Below the pieces are notes generated by a model. That model was not told where the DNA came from and ran no database searches. It was given only the letters and a program-made list of their open reading frames with translations. 64,000 bases of DNA from Streptomyces regalis (GTDB lineage: Bacteria; Actinomycetota; Actinomycetes; Streptomycetales; Streptomycetaceae), in NCBI RefSeq assembly GCF_001509475.1, contig NZ_LLZG01000036.1, positions 62,001 through 126,000 of the forward strand, in the 5' to 3' direction. Shown here in pieces: positions 55,246 through 62,910 of this stretch; the first letter of the stretch is position 1, and each line of letters opens with the position of its first letter. The position numbers and the translations under genes are program-made.

Positions 55246-55446
55246 TCAACCGGACCTCCGGCTCTCGGCGGCGGCGAACAGCGCGAACGCCAGCACCAGC
55301 AGTGCGACGCTCGCGTAGATCTCGAAGCCGTCGAGGAAGTCGATCCGCTGTACGAGTCCCCAGTGCCAGTCGGTGAACTCGTGCACCAGGCCGGCGACGC
55401 CCTGCACCAGGGCGATGAATCCAATGATTTCCAGCAACTGCTTCAT
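55246..55446 (-). CDS. Small two-TM membrane protein
   Basis: 66 residues from ATG 55446 (MKQLLEIIGFIALVQGVAGL). Two hydrophobic helices (LLEIIGFIALVQGVAGLVHE and YASVALLVLAFALFAAA) around a short loop WHWGLVQRIDFLDGFE, and a basic C-terminus ESRRSG. Codon bias fits a real gene. Similar tiny proteins occur across Streptomyces without known function. No operon partner. Confidence 0.75.
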   Translation of the reverse strand: MKQLLEIIGFIALVQGVAGLVHEFTDWHWGLVQRIDFLDGFEIYASVALLVLAFALFAAAESRRSG

Positions 55447-55625
55447 GCCATGACTCTCGCCCCGCGGACCCCCCACGCCAATCGGCCGCGGGGCGAGCCA
55501 TGCCCGACGGAAGTAGACGTTCCGTACGGGCGACGCACGCCGAAAGTCTGCCGCCGTGCGACTTTGGTCGACGATCAGGCGTGCGATGAGGTGGCGCCGG
55601 CCGTCACTGCGTAGATTTGTCGGCC

Positions 55626-56871
55626 GTGAGTGGTGACAAGCCGGAGGCCGTGCCCCGGATGTTCGAGGGGCGGCGCTGGCTGCTGCCCTCGGCCATGCTG
55701 CGTGAACTCGATCCCGACGCGGAGCGCTCCGGACGGCCCCGGCGTACGGCTCGCGACTGGGTGGTCGACTTCTGCTGCTTCCTGGTCGCCGTCCTGGTGG
55801 GACTGACCGCCGCCGACGCGCTCGACGACCACCCCGACCTCCCGCACACCCTCGTCGTCGTCGACCAGTGGATCGGTGCGCTCTCGCTGGGCGCGGTCTG
55901 GCTGCGGCGCCGCTGGCCGCTCGGGCTGGCCGTGGCGATGACCCCGATCGCCATGGTCTCCGACACCTCGGGCGGCGTGGGCCTGATCGCCCTGTTCACC
56001 CTCGCCGTGCACCGTCCCTTCCGGTACGTGGCCTGGGTCGCAGGCGCCAACCTGGCGCTGCTCCCGCTCTATATCTGGCTGCGCCCCGAGCCCGGCATGC
56101 CCTTCCTCGCCGCACTCGCCTTCTCCATTGCTCTGCTCGGCGCGGTCGTCGGCTGGGGCATGTTCGTCCGGTCGAAACGGCAGCTCATGCTGAGCCTGCG
56201 CGACCGGGCCCGGCGCGCCGAGACGGAGGCACGGCTGCGTGCCGAGCAGGCCCAGCGGCTCGCCCGGGAGAGCATCGCCCGGGAGATGCACGACGTCCTC
56301 GCGCACCGGCTGACGCTGCTCAGCGTGCACGCGGGCGCGTGAGTTCCGGCCCGACGCGCCCCGTGAGGAGATCGCGCGGGCGGCGGGCGTCATCCGGGAG
56401 AGCGCCCACGAGGCGCTCCAGGACCTGCGGGAGATCATCGGTGTGCTGCGGGCCGGTGAACCCGACGACTCCGGCCGCCCGCAGCCGACCCTCGGGGCGC
56501 TGGAGGCGCTGGTCACCGAGTCTCGCGAGGCCGGCATGAAGGTCACCCTCGACCAGCGCGTCACCGACCCCGCCGCCGTGCCCGCCTCCGTCGGCCGCAC
56601 CGCCTACCGCATCGCCCAGGAGGGCCTGACCAACGCCCGCAAGCACGCCCCCGGCACGGAGGTCACGGTCACGGTGACCGGCGCACCGGGTGAGGGCCTG
56701 TCGGTATCGGTACGCAACCCCGCGCCCGAGGGCGAGGTTCCCCATGTTCCCGGCTCCGGACAGGGCCTGATCGGGCTGACCGAACGGGCCACGCTGACGG
56801 GCGGCCGGCTGGAGCACGGGCCGAGCGCGGGCGGGGGGTTCGAGGTGCGGGCCTGGCTGCCGTGGGGATGA
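55626..56871 (+). pseudogene. NarL-type sensor histidine kinase with a frameshift
   Basis: From GTG 55626. Membrane domain with about 4-5 TM segments to residue 175, then RARRAETEARLRAEQAQRLA and the H-box RESIAREMHDVLAHRLTLLS. The frame then hits TGA at 56340-56342 (VHAGA-stop). The expected continuation EFRPDAPREEIARAAGVIRE ... DLREIIGVLRAGEP ... YRIAQEGLTNARKHAPG ... GSGQGLIGLTERA, i.e. the rest of HisKA_3 and the ATPase domain, is in another frame, consistent with loss of 2 nt at 56338-56344. The response regulator downstream is intact. Either a recent mutation or a sequence error. Confidence 0.85.
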
Positions 56872-57005
56872 GGGGATGAGCGGGGGCGCCCGTCGCCACG
56901 CGCGCGTGAGGCGCTGCACACCTCACAGAGTGAGCCCGCGTGCCCGGGGAGGGCTCCTCGCCGTCCGGCACATCCACGTCGTACAACCGTGATTACGTAA
57001 GGCAC

Positions 57006-57686
57006 ATGACTGCGATCAGACTCCTCCTCGTCGACGACGACCCGTTGGTCAGGGCCGGCCTGTCCTTCATGCTGGGCGGCGCCGAGGACATCGAGATCGT
57101 CGGTGAGGCGGCCGACGGCGCCGAGGTCGAGTCGCTGGTCGACCGGACCCGGCCGCACGTGGTCCTGATGGACATCCGGATGCCGTCGGTCGACGGCCTC
57201 ACCGCCACGGAGCGGCTGCGCGGCAGGAAGGACGCCCCGCAGGTCGTGCTGCTGACCACCTTCCACGCCGACGAACAGGTGCTGCGCGCCCTGCGGGCCG
57301 GCGCCGCCGGGTTCGTGCTCAAGGACACCCCGCCCGTCGAGATCGTCGACGCGGTGCGCCGGGTCGCGGCCGGTGACCCGGTCCTGTCGCCCACGGTGAC
57401 CCGTCAGTTGATGGATCACGCGGCCGGCACCGCAGCCGACACGCGCCGCGCACGCGCGCGTGAGCGGCTCACCGCCCTCAACGACCGCGAACGCGAGGTC
57501 GCCGTCGCGGTGGGCCGGGGTCTGTCCAACGCCGAGATCGCCGCGGGCCTCTTCATGAGCGTCGCCACCGTCAAGACTCACGTCTCGCGCATCCTGGCCA
57601 AGCTCGACCTCAACAACCGTGTGCAGATCGCCCTGTTGGCGTACGACGCGGGGCTGTTGGAGGAAGCGGAGGACGACGGGCACTAG
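57006..57686 (+). CDS. NarL/FixJ-family response regulator
   Basis: 226 residues from ATG 57006 (MTAIRLLLVDDDPLVRAGLS). Receiver domain 1-120 with acidic pocket DDD, phospho-acceptor Asp in VVLMDIRMPSVDGL, Thr/Lys in LLTTFHADEQ and FVLKDTPP. A LuxR HTH is at about 160-220 (LNDREREVAVAVGRGLSNAE, then IAAGLFMSVATVKTHVSRIL). It follows the histidine kinase gene by 134 bp and would be its partner. With the kinase frameshifted, it may be unphosphorylated or served by another kinase or acetyl phosphate. Confidence 0.94.
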   Translation: MTAIRLLLVDDDPLVRAGLSFMLGGAEDIEIVGEAADGAEVESLVDRTRPHVVLMDIRMPSVDGLTATERLRGRKDAPQVVLLTTFHADEQVLRALRAGAAGFVLKDTPPVEIVDAVRRVAAGDPVLSPTVTRQLMDHAAGTAADTRRARARERLTALNDREREVAVAVGRGLSNAEIAAGLFMSVATVKTHVSRILAKLDLNNRVQIALLAYDAGLLEEAEDDGH

Positions 57687-57728
57687 TCGGGGATCCCGAG
57701 CGTTGTCGGTGTGTCGGAGGGGAGCGAC

Positions 57729-58910
57729 ATGGCAGAAGTGATCGACCTGGGGGAGCTCGGGGGAGCGGGCTTTCGCGAGAACCCGCATCCGGTGTACGCG
57801 CGTTTGCGTGAGCGGGGCCCCGTGCACCGCGTCCGGCTGCCCGACTGGCAGTCCGAGGTCTGGCTGGTCGTCGGACACGAGGAGGCTCGCGCGGCGCTCG
57901 CCGACCAGCGGCTGTCCAAGGACGGCTCCAAGATCGGCCTGAAGTCGCTCGAAGAGGAGATGATCGGGAAGAACCTGCTGGCCACCGACCCGCCCCAGCA
58001 CACCCGGCTGCGCGGGCTCATCTCGCGTGCCTTCACCATGCGCCGCGTGGAGGAGCTGCGGCCGAGGATCCAGCAGCTCACCGACGACCTCCTCGACGAC
58101 ATGCTGCCGCGGGGCCGCGCCGACCTCGTGGAGTCCCTGTCCCACCCGCTGCCGCTCATCGTCATCTGCGAACTGCTCGGCGTGCCCGAGATGGACCGCG
58201 GGGAGTTCCGCAAGATGTCGACGGAGGCGATAGCGCCCACCAGCCCGGGCAACGAGGTCGACGCCTTCACGGGCCTCGGCGCCTACTTCACCGACCTGAT
58301 CGAGGACAAGAGGTCTGCCGGGCCCGGCGGTGACCTGCTGAGCGACCTGATCCGCACCACGGCCGAGGACGGCGACCGGCTCTCCCCGGACGAACTGCGG
58401 GGCATGGCCTTCATCCTGCTGATCGCCGGGCACGAGACGACGGTCAACCTCATCACCAGCGGCGTGCACGCCCTGCTCACCCACCCCGATCAACTCGCCG
58501 CCCTGCGCGCCGACATGACCCTCCTCGACGGCGCGGTGGAGGAGATGCTGCGCCACGAGGGCCCGGTGGAGACGGCGACGTACCGGTATGCCGCCGAGCC
58601 CCTGGAGATCGCCGGCATCACCGTCGGGAAGGGCGAACCGGTGATGGTCGGCCTCACGGCGGCCAACCGGGACGCGAGCCGCTATGCCGCTCCCGACACC
58701 TTCGACATCCGCCGTGACGCCCGGGGCCACGTCGCCTTCGGCCACGGCATCCACTTCTGCCTGGGCGCCCCCCTGGCCCGTCTGGAGGCCCGCACGGCGA
58801 TACGGTCCCTGCTGGAGCGCGCTCCCGGTCTGGCGCCGGACGGTCCACCTGGGGAGTGGTTGCCGGGGATGCTGGTGCGGGGGGTGCGGAGTCTGCCGGT
58901 GCGCTGGTAG
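57729..58910 (+). CDS. Cytochrome P450
   Basis: 393 residues from ATG 57729 with GGAGGGGAG upstream (GTG 57711 is the other option). I-helix LLIAGHETTVNLI with the oxygen-activating Glu-Thr pair, ExxR in VEEMLRHEGP, and heme-binding FGHGIHFCLGAPLARLE with the Cys thiolate. The size and motifs are those of class I bacterial P450s of the CYP107-like group. No ferredoxin gene adjoins it. Substrate unknown. Confidence 0.95.
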   Translation: MAEVIDLGELGGAGFRENPHPVYARLRERGPVHRVRLPDWQSEVWLVVGHEEARAALADQRLSKDGSKIGLKSLEEEMIGKNLLATDPPQHTRLRGLISRAFTMRRVEELRPRIQQLTDDLLDDMLPRGRADLVESLSHPLPLIVICELLGVPEMDRGEFRKMSTEAIAPTSPGNEVDAFTGLGAYFTDLIEDKRSAGPGGDLLSDLIRTTAEDGDRLSPDELRGMAFILLIAGHETTVNLITSGVHALLTHPDQLAALRADMTLLDGAVEEMLRHEGPVETATYRYAAEPLEIAGITVGKGEPVMVGLTAANRDASRYAAPDTFDIRRDARGHVAFGHGIHFCLGAPLARLEARTAIRSLLERAPGLAPDGPPGEWLPGMLVRGVRSLPVRW

Positions 58911-58943
58911 CGGACCGGGCGCCCGGGTTGCCGAGTCCGGTTC

Positions 58944-59966
58944 TCACAGAGCCGCAGCCGGAGCCCCGCCCGCGATCTCCGCGAGCGCGACCGGTCTTCT
59001 CTCGCTCCGCGACAGCTCGCACGCCTCCGCGATCCGCAACGCCTGCAAGGCCTCCCGCCCGTCGCAGGGATTGGCCCGCTCCCCGCGCACCACCTCCACG
59101 AACGCGTTCAGCTCCGCCTCGTACGCCGGTCCGAACCGCTCCAGGAACCCCGACCACGGCTTGTCCGCCGCGGGCGGCCCGGTCGGCTCGGTGGACGCGA
59201 TCGGCGTACGGTCGTCCAGACCGACCACGATCTGGTCCAACTCCCCGGCCAGCTCCATGCGTACGTCGTACCCGGCGCCGTTCAGTCGCGTGGCCGTGGC
59301 CGTGGCGAGCGTGCCGCCGTCCAGCGTCAGCACCACCGCGGCCGTGTCGACGTCGCCCGCCTCGCGGAACATCGCGGGCCCGGCGTCCGACCCGGCCGCG
59401 TACACCTCGACGACCTCGCGCCCGGTCACCCAGCGCAGCACGTCGAAGTCATGGATCAGCGTGTCCCGGTACAGCCCGCCGGACAGCGGCAGCCACTCGA
59501 CCGGCGGCGGCTTCTGGTCGCTGGTGAGTGCCCGCACGGTGTGCAACCGCCCGAGCCGCCCGGACCGCACCGCCTCACGTGCGCCCACGTACCCCGGGTC
59601 GAAGCGGCGCTGGAAACCCATCTGGAGAATGGTCCCGGCGCTCTCCACCTCCCCGATCGCGTGCAGCGTGCCCGGCAGATCGAGCGCTATGGGCTTCTCG
59701 CAGAACACCGGAAGTTCCGCCCGTGCTGCCCGACCGATCAGTTCGGCGTGGGCCGACGTCGCCGTGGTGATCACCACCGCGTCCACACCCCACCTGAAGA
59801 TCTCGTCCACTCCGGGCGCCGCCGTCTCGCCCAGGCGCCGCGCCAGTTCCTGGGCCCGCCCGCCGTCCGCGTCCGTGAGGATCAGGGAGCCGACCTCGCG
59901 ATGGCGGCTCAGCGTGTTGGCGTGAATCGTGCCGATGCGGCCCGTACCGATGACCCCGATGCGCAT
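58944..59966 (-). CDS. Gfo/Idh/MocA family dehydrogenase, inositol 2-dehydrogenase-like
   Basis: 340 residues from ATG 59966 (MRIGVIGTGRIGTIHANTLS). Rossmann motif GTGRIGTIH, the family signature FCEKPIALDL with catalytic Lys, QMGFQRRFDPGY, and GGLYRDTLIHDFDVLRWVTG with the catalytic Asp/His. These match myo-inositol 2-dehydrogenases and related sugar dehydrogenases. Divergent from a GntR regulator, with a 13-bp operator-like box between them, so probably induced by the sugar substrate. Confidence 0.9.
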   Translation of the reverse strand: MRIGVIGTGRIGTIHANTLSRHREVGSLILTDADGGRAQELARRLGETAAPGVDEIFRWGVDAVVITTATSAHAELIGRAARAELPVFCEKPIALDLPGTLHAIGEVESAGTILQMGFQRRFDPGYVGAREAVRSGRLGRLHTVRALTSDQKPPPVEWLPLSGGLYRDTLIHDFDVLRWVTGREVVEVYAAGSDAGPAMFREAGDVDTAAVVLTLDGGTLATATATRLNGAGYDVRMELAGELDQIVVGLDDRTPIASTEPTGPPAADKPWSGFLERFGPAYEAELNAFVEVVRGERANPCDGREALQALRIAEACELSRSERRPVALAEIAGGAPAAAL

Positions 59967-60007
59967 GGAAACAAAGTGGGGGTTCAGTGCGTACGCTGTC
60001 AATGAAT

Positions 60008-60020
60008 ATGTCAGGACAAT
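60008..60020. promoter_or_regulatory. GntR box, copy 1
   Basis: ATGTCAGGACAAT, with the dyad TGTC-AG-GACA, between the divergent dehydrogenase and GntR genes. An identical 13-mer lies upstream of the ROK kinase. Confidence 0.7.
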
Positions 60021-60068
60021 CGAACTACACTACTTCCCGTCAACAACGCGTAGAGCTACGCTCGGCCC

Positions 60069-60833
60069 GTGCCGAAACCAGAAGTGGATCCGATCGTGGA
60101 ACTCGAGCTCAGTGTGGACCGGAGCAGTCCGGTGCCCTTGTACTTCCAGCTTTCCCAGCAGCTCGAGGCCGCGATCGAGCACGGAGCGCTGACGCCCGGC
60201 AGTCTGCTGGGCAACGAGATCGAACTCGCCGCACGCCTCGGCCTGTCCCGGCCGACCGTCCGCCAGGCCATCCAGTCGCTGGTCGACAAGGGTCTGCTGG
60301 TGCGCCGTCGAGGCGTCGGTACGCAGGTCGTGCACAGCCAGGTCAAGCGCCCGCTGGAACTCAGCAGCCTCTATGACGACCTGGAGTCGGCCGGCCAGCG
60401 CCCGGCGACCAAGGTGCTCGTCAACACCGTCGTCCCGGCGTCCGCCGAGGTCGCGGCGGCGCTGGGAGTGGCCGAGGACAGCGACGTGCACCGGATCGAG
60501 CGGCTGCGCCTCGCGCACGGTGAGCCGATGGCGTATCTGTGCAACTTCCTGCCGCCCGCCCTGATCGACCTGGACACCGCGCAATTGGAGGCCACCGGCC
60601 TGTACCGCCTGATGCGTGCCGCGGGCATCACCCTGCACAGCGCCCGCCAGACGATCGGCGCCCGCGCGGCCGGCGCCGAGGAAGCCGAGCGCCTGGCTGA
60701 GGAGGAGGGCGCCCCGCTCCTTACGATGCAGCGCGTCACCTTCGACGACACAGGGCGAGCCGTCGAGTACGGCACCCACACGTATCGTCCGACGCGGTAC
60801 TCCTTCGAGTTCCAGTTGCTGGTGCGGTCATGA
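60069..60833 (+). CDS. GntR/HutC-family (UTRA) transcriptional regulator
   Basis: 254 residues, GTG start 60069. Winged helix (VPLYFQLSQQLEAAIEHGAL, GLSRPTVRQAIQSLVDKGLL, VRRRGVGTQVV) and a UTRA effector domain (about 95-250; ERLRLAHGEPMAYLCNFLPP, LLTMQRVTFDDTGRAVEYGT, HTYRPTRYSFEFQLLV). Such regulators sense sugars, often phosphorylated. The 13-bp box before it and before the kinase gene indicates that it controls the divergent dehydrogenase, itself and the kinase. Confidence 0.93.
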   Translation: MPKPEVDPIVELELSVDRSSPVPLYFQLSQQLEAAIEHGALTPGSLLGNEIELAARLGLSRPTVRQAIQSLVDKGLLVRRRGVGTQVVHSQVKRPLELSSLYDDLESAGQRPATKVLVNTVVPASAEVAAALGVAEDSDVHRIERLRLAHGEPMAYLCNFLPPALIDLDTAQLEATGLYRLMRAAGITLHSARQTIGARAAGAEEAERLAEEEGAPLLTMQRVTFDDTGRAVEYGTHTYRPTRYSFEFQLLVRS

Positions 60834-60886
60834 GCGTCAGCTCGTACGCTCCGGGTCAGGTGAAATAGACCGCTTGGTACGTTGCA

Positions 60887-60899
60887 ATGTCAGGACAAT
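60887..60899. promoter_or_regulatory. GntR box, copy 2
   Basis: ATGTCAGGACAAT, identical to 60008-60020, about 170 bp before the ROK kinase start. Confidence 0.7.
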
Positions 60900-60924
60900 G
60901 CGCCGTCCCTGCGCTGCGACGCCC

Positions 60925-61000
60925 TGAAGGGGCGCGGGGCTGTGTCGATATGCGGCTCCGCCGCGTGGGCGCGATCCACCACAAACCGCCCGCACTCGGC
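60925..61000. repeat. Probable Streptomyces intergenic repeat
   Basis: The stretch around GGGGCGCGGGGCTGTGTCGA, then TATGCGGCTCCGCCGCGTGG with the stem GCGGC-TCC-GCCGC, is one I recall seeing in many Streptomyces intergenic regions. Only one copy is in this window, so repeat status rests on memory. Confidence 0.45.
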
Positions 61001-61070
61001 AGATCACAGGAACCGCCCCATTGTTCCCCCGCCCGGCACACGTCCCGACGGTGAGGCAGAATCGGCCGTG

Positions 61071-62222
61071 ATGAGCACCTACCGCGACCTCACAGCCGCC
61101 CCCATCGGCTCCCGCCGCGCGCCCGCGCTCCGCACGGTCGGCCCCCGGGAGCGCCGCTCACACCTGTCGGCGCCCCGCGTGCCGACCGTGGGCATCGACA
61201 TCGGCGGCACCAAGGTGATGGCGGGCGTCGTGGACGCCGACGGCAACATCCTGGAGAAGCTCCGCACGGAGACCCCGGACAAGTCCAAGAGCCCGAAGGT
61301 CGTCGAGGACACGATCGTCGAGCTGGTCCTGGACCTGTCCGACCGCCACGATGTGCACGCCGTCGGCATCGGCGCGGCCGGCTGGGTCGACGCCGACCGC
61401 AACCGCGTCCTGTTCGCGCCGCACCTGTCCTGGCGCAACGAGCCGCTGCGCGACCGCATCGCGGGCCGCCTCGCCGTACCCGTCCTGGTCGACAACGACG
61501 CCAACACGGCCGCCTGGGCCGAGTGGCGCTTCGGCGCCGGCCGTGGCGAGGACCACCTCGTCATGATCACGCTGGGCACCGGCATCGGCGGCGCGATTTT
61601 GGAGGACGGGCAGGTCAAGCGCGGCAAGTACGGCGTCGCCGGTGAGTTCGGCCATATGCAGGTCGTGCCCGGCGGCCACCGCTGCCCGTGCGGCAACCGA
61701 GGCTGCTGGGAGCAGTACAGCTCCGGCAACGCACTGGTCAGGGAGGCGCGCGAGCTCGCCGCCGCCGACTCGCCGGTGGCGTACGGGATCATCGAGCACG
61801 TCAAGGGCAACATCGCCGACATCACAGGCCCGATGATCACCGAGCTGGCCCGCGAGGGCGACGCCATGTGCATCGAACTGCTGCAGGACATCGGCCAGTG
61901 GCTCGGCGTCGGCATCGCCAACCTCGCGGCCGCCCTGGACCCGTCCTGCTTCGTGATCGGCGGCGGCGTGTCGGCCGCCGACGACCTGCTGATCGGCCCC
62001 GCGCGGGACGCCTTCAAACGCCACCTCACCGGCCGCGGCTACCGGCCCGAGGCCCGTGTCACGCGGGCCCAGCTCGGCCCCGAGGCCGGCATGGTCGGCG
62101 CCGCGGACCTGGCCCGCCTGGTCGCCCGCCGCTTCCGGCGCGCCAACCGGCGCCGGGTCGAGCGCTATGAGCGCTACGCGCGGTTTGCGGAGGCACGCCG
62201 GTCGACGCAGGGGTCCGCGTGA
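61071..62222 (+). CDS. ROK-family glucokinase/sugar kinase
   Basis: 383 residues from ATG 61071 (GTG 61068 is equivalent). Has an N-terminal tail of about 40 residues, then the phosphate-binding VGIDIGGTKVMAGVVDADGN, DNDANTAAWAEWRFGAGRGE with the catalytic Asp, LGTGIGGAILEDGQ, the ROK zinc site GGHRCPCGNRGCWEQYSSGN, and FVIGGGVSAADDLL. It lacks an N-terminal HTH, so it is a kinase and not a repressor. A GntR box lies upstream. The next gene overlaps its stop by 4 bp. Confidence 0.93.
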   Translation: MSTYRDLTAAPIGSRRAPALRTVGPRERRSHLSAPRVPTVGIDIGGTKVMAGVVDADGNILEKLRTETPDKSKSPKVVEDTIVELVLDLSDRHDVHAVGIGAAGWVDADRNRVLFAPHLSWRNEPLRDRIAGRLAVPVLVDNDANTAAWAEWRFGAGRGEDHLVMITLGTGIGGAILEDGQVKRGKYGVAGEFGHMQVVPGGHRCPCGNRGCWEQYSSGNALVREARELAAADSPVAYGIIEHVKGNIADITGPMITELAREGDAMCIELLQDIGQWLGVGIANLAAALDPSCFVIGGGVSAADDLLIGPARDAFKRHLTGRGYRPEARVTRAQLGPEAGMVGAADLARLVARRFRRANRRRVERYERYARFAEARRSTQGSA

Positions 62223-62800
62223 CCGTGACCGTACCTCGCCAGGCAGACTCCCCGGACGAGCCGCAGCAGCCGACCGAGGACCGCCGCCACAAGATCCGCC
62301 GCAGGGCGATCACCCTGCTCATCATCGTGCTGCTCATCGGCGTACCGGCCGGCTATCTGGTGATCTCCGCCAACCAGAGCCGCGACAGCGGCAAGGACAA
62401 GGAGGCGAAGTACTCGGCGACCGGCCTGACGGAGGGCTGGCCGTCGAGGGTCCAGCGCCGTATCTACAAGATCACGATCCCGGTTCCCTCGTACAAGGTC
62501 GCGTACTACGAGACGAACAACTGGAGGACCAGCCGCCTCTACGTCCAGTTCGAGACCACCGGCGTCGGCCTGGACGCCTACCTGAAGACCATGGGCCTCA
62601 GCCGGGACGACCTGAAGCCGGACGACATCACCATCAGCGCCCGCGACCAGAAGATCACCGGCTGGGAGTTCACCGGCCCGGGCCCGTGGTACGGCCTCCT
62701 CCACGAGCAGAAGAACCCGGCGCCCACCCACGACATCGTCGTGAACATGTCCGACCCGGACCAACCCTTCGTGTACGTCGTCTCGCGCACGGTCCCTTGA
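62219..62800 (+). CDS. Single-pass membrane-anchored protein of unknown function
   Basis: 193 residues, GTG start overlapping the kinase stop (GTGA). Cytoplasmic basic/Pro-rich N-terminus, one TM (RRAITLLIIVLLIGVPAGYL, about 28-48), then an extracellular domain with YKVAYYETNNWRTSRLYVQF, LDAYLKTMGLSRDDLKPDDI and GPGPWYGLLHEQKNPAPTHD. Family not recognised. Coupled translation with a sugar kinase suggests a joint role in sugar handling, but this is inference. Confidence 0.82.
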   Translation: MTVTVPRQADSPDEPQQPTEDRRHKIRRRAITLLIIVLLIGVPAGYLVISANQSRDSGKDKEAKYSATGLTEGWPSRVQRRIYKITIPVPSYKVAYYETNNWRTSRLYVQFETTGVGLDAYLKTMGLSRDDLKPDDITISARDQKITGWEFTGPGPWYGLLHEQKNPAPTHDIVVNMSDPDQPFVYVVSRTVP

Positions 62801-62910
62801 TCACCCCGTGAGGTTTCCGGCCCGAGCCGGGCGCCGGGGCCGATTGTCAGACCCCGCCCGTAGAGTCGAAGACGGTTGATCCGACTCATGGGCGGGAGGT
62901 GGCAGGACGT

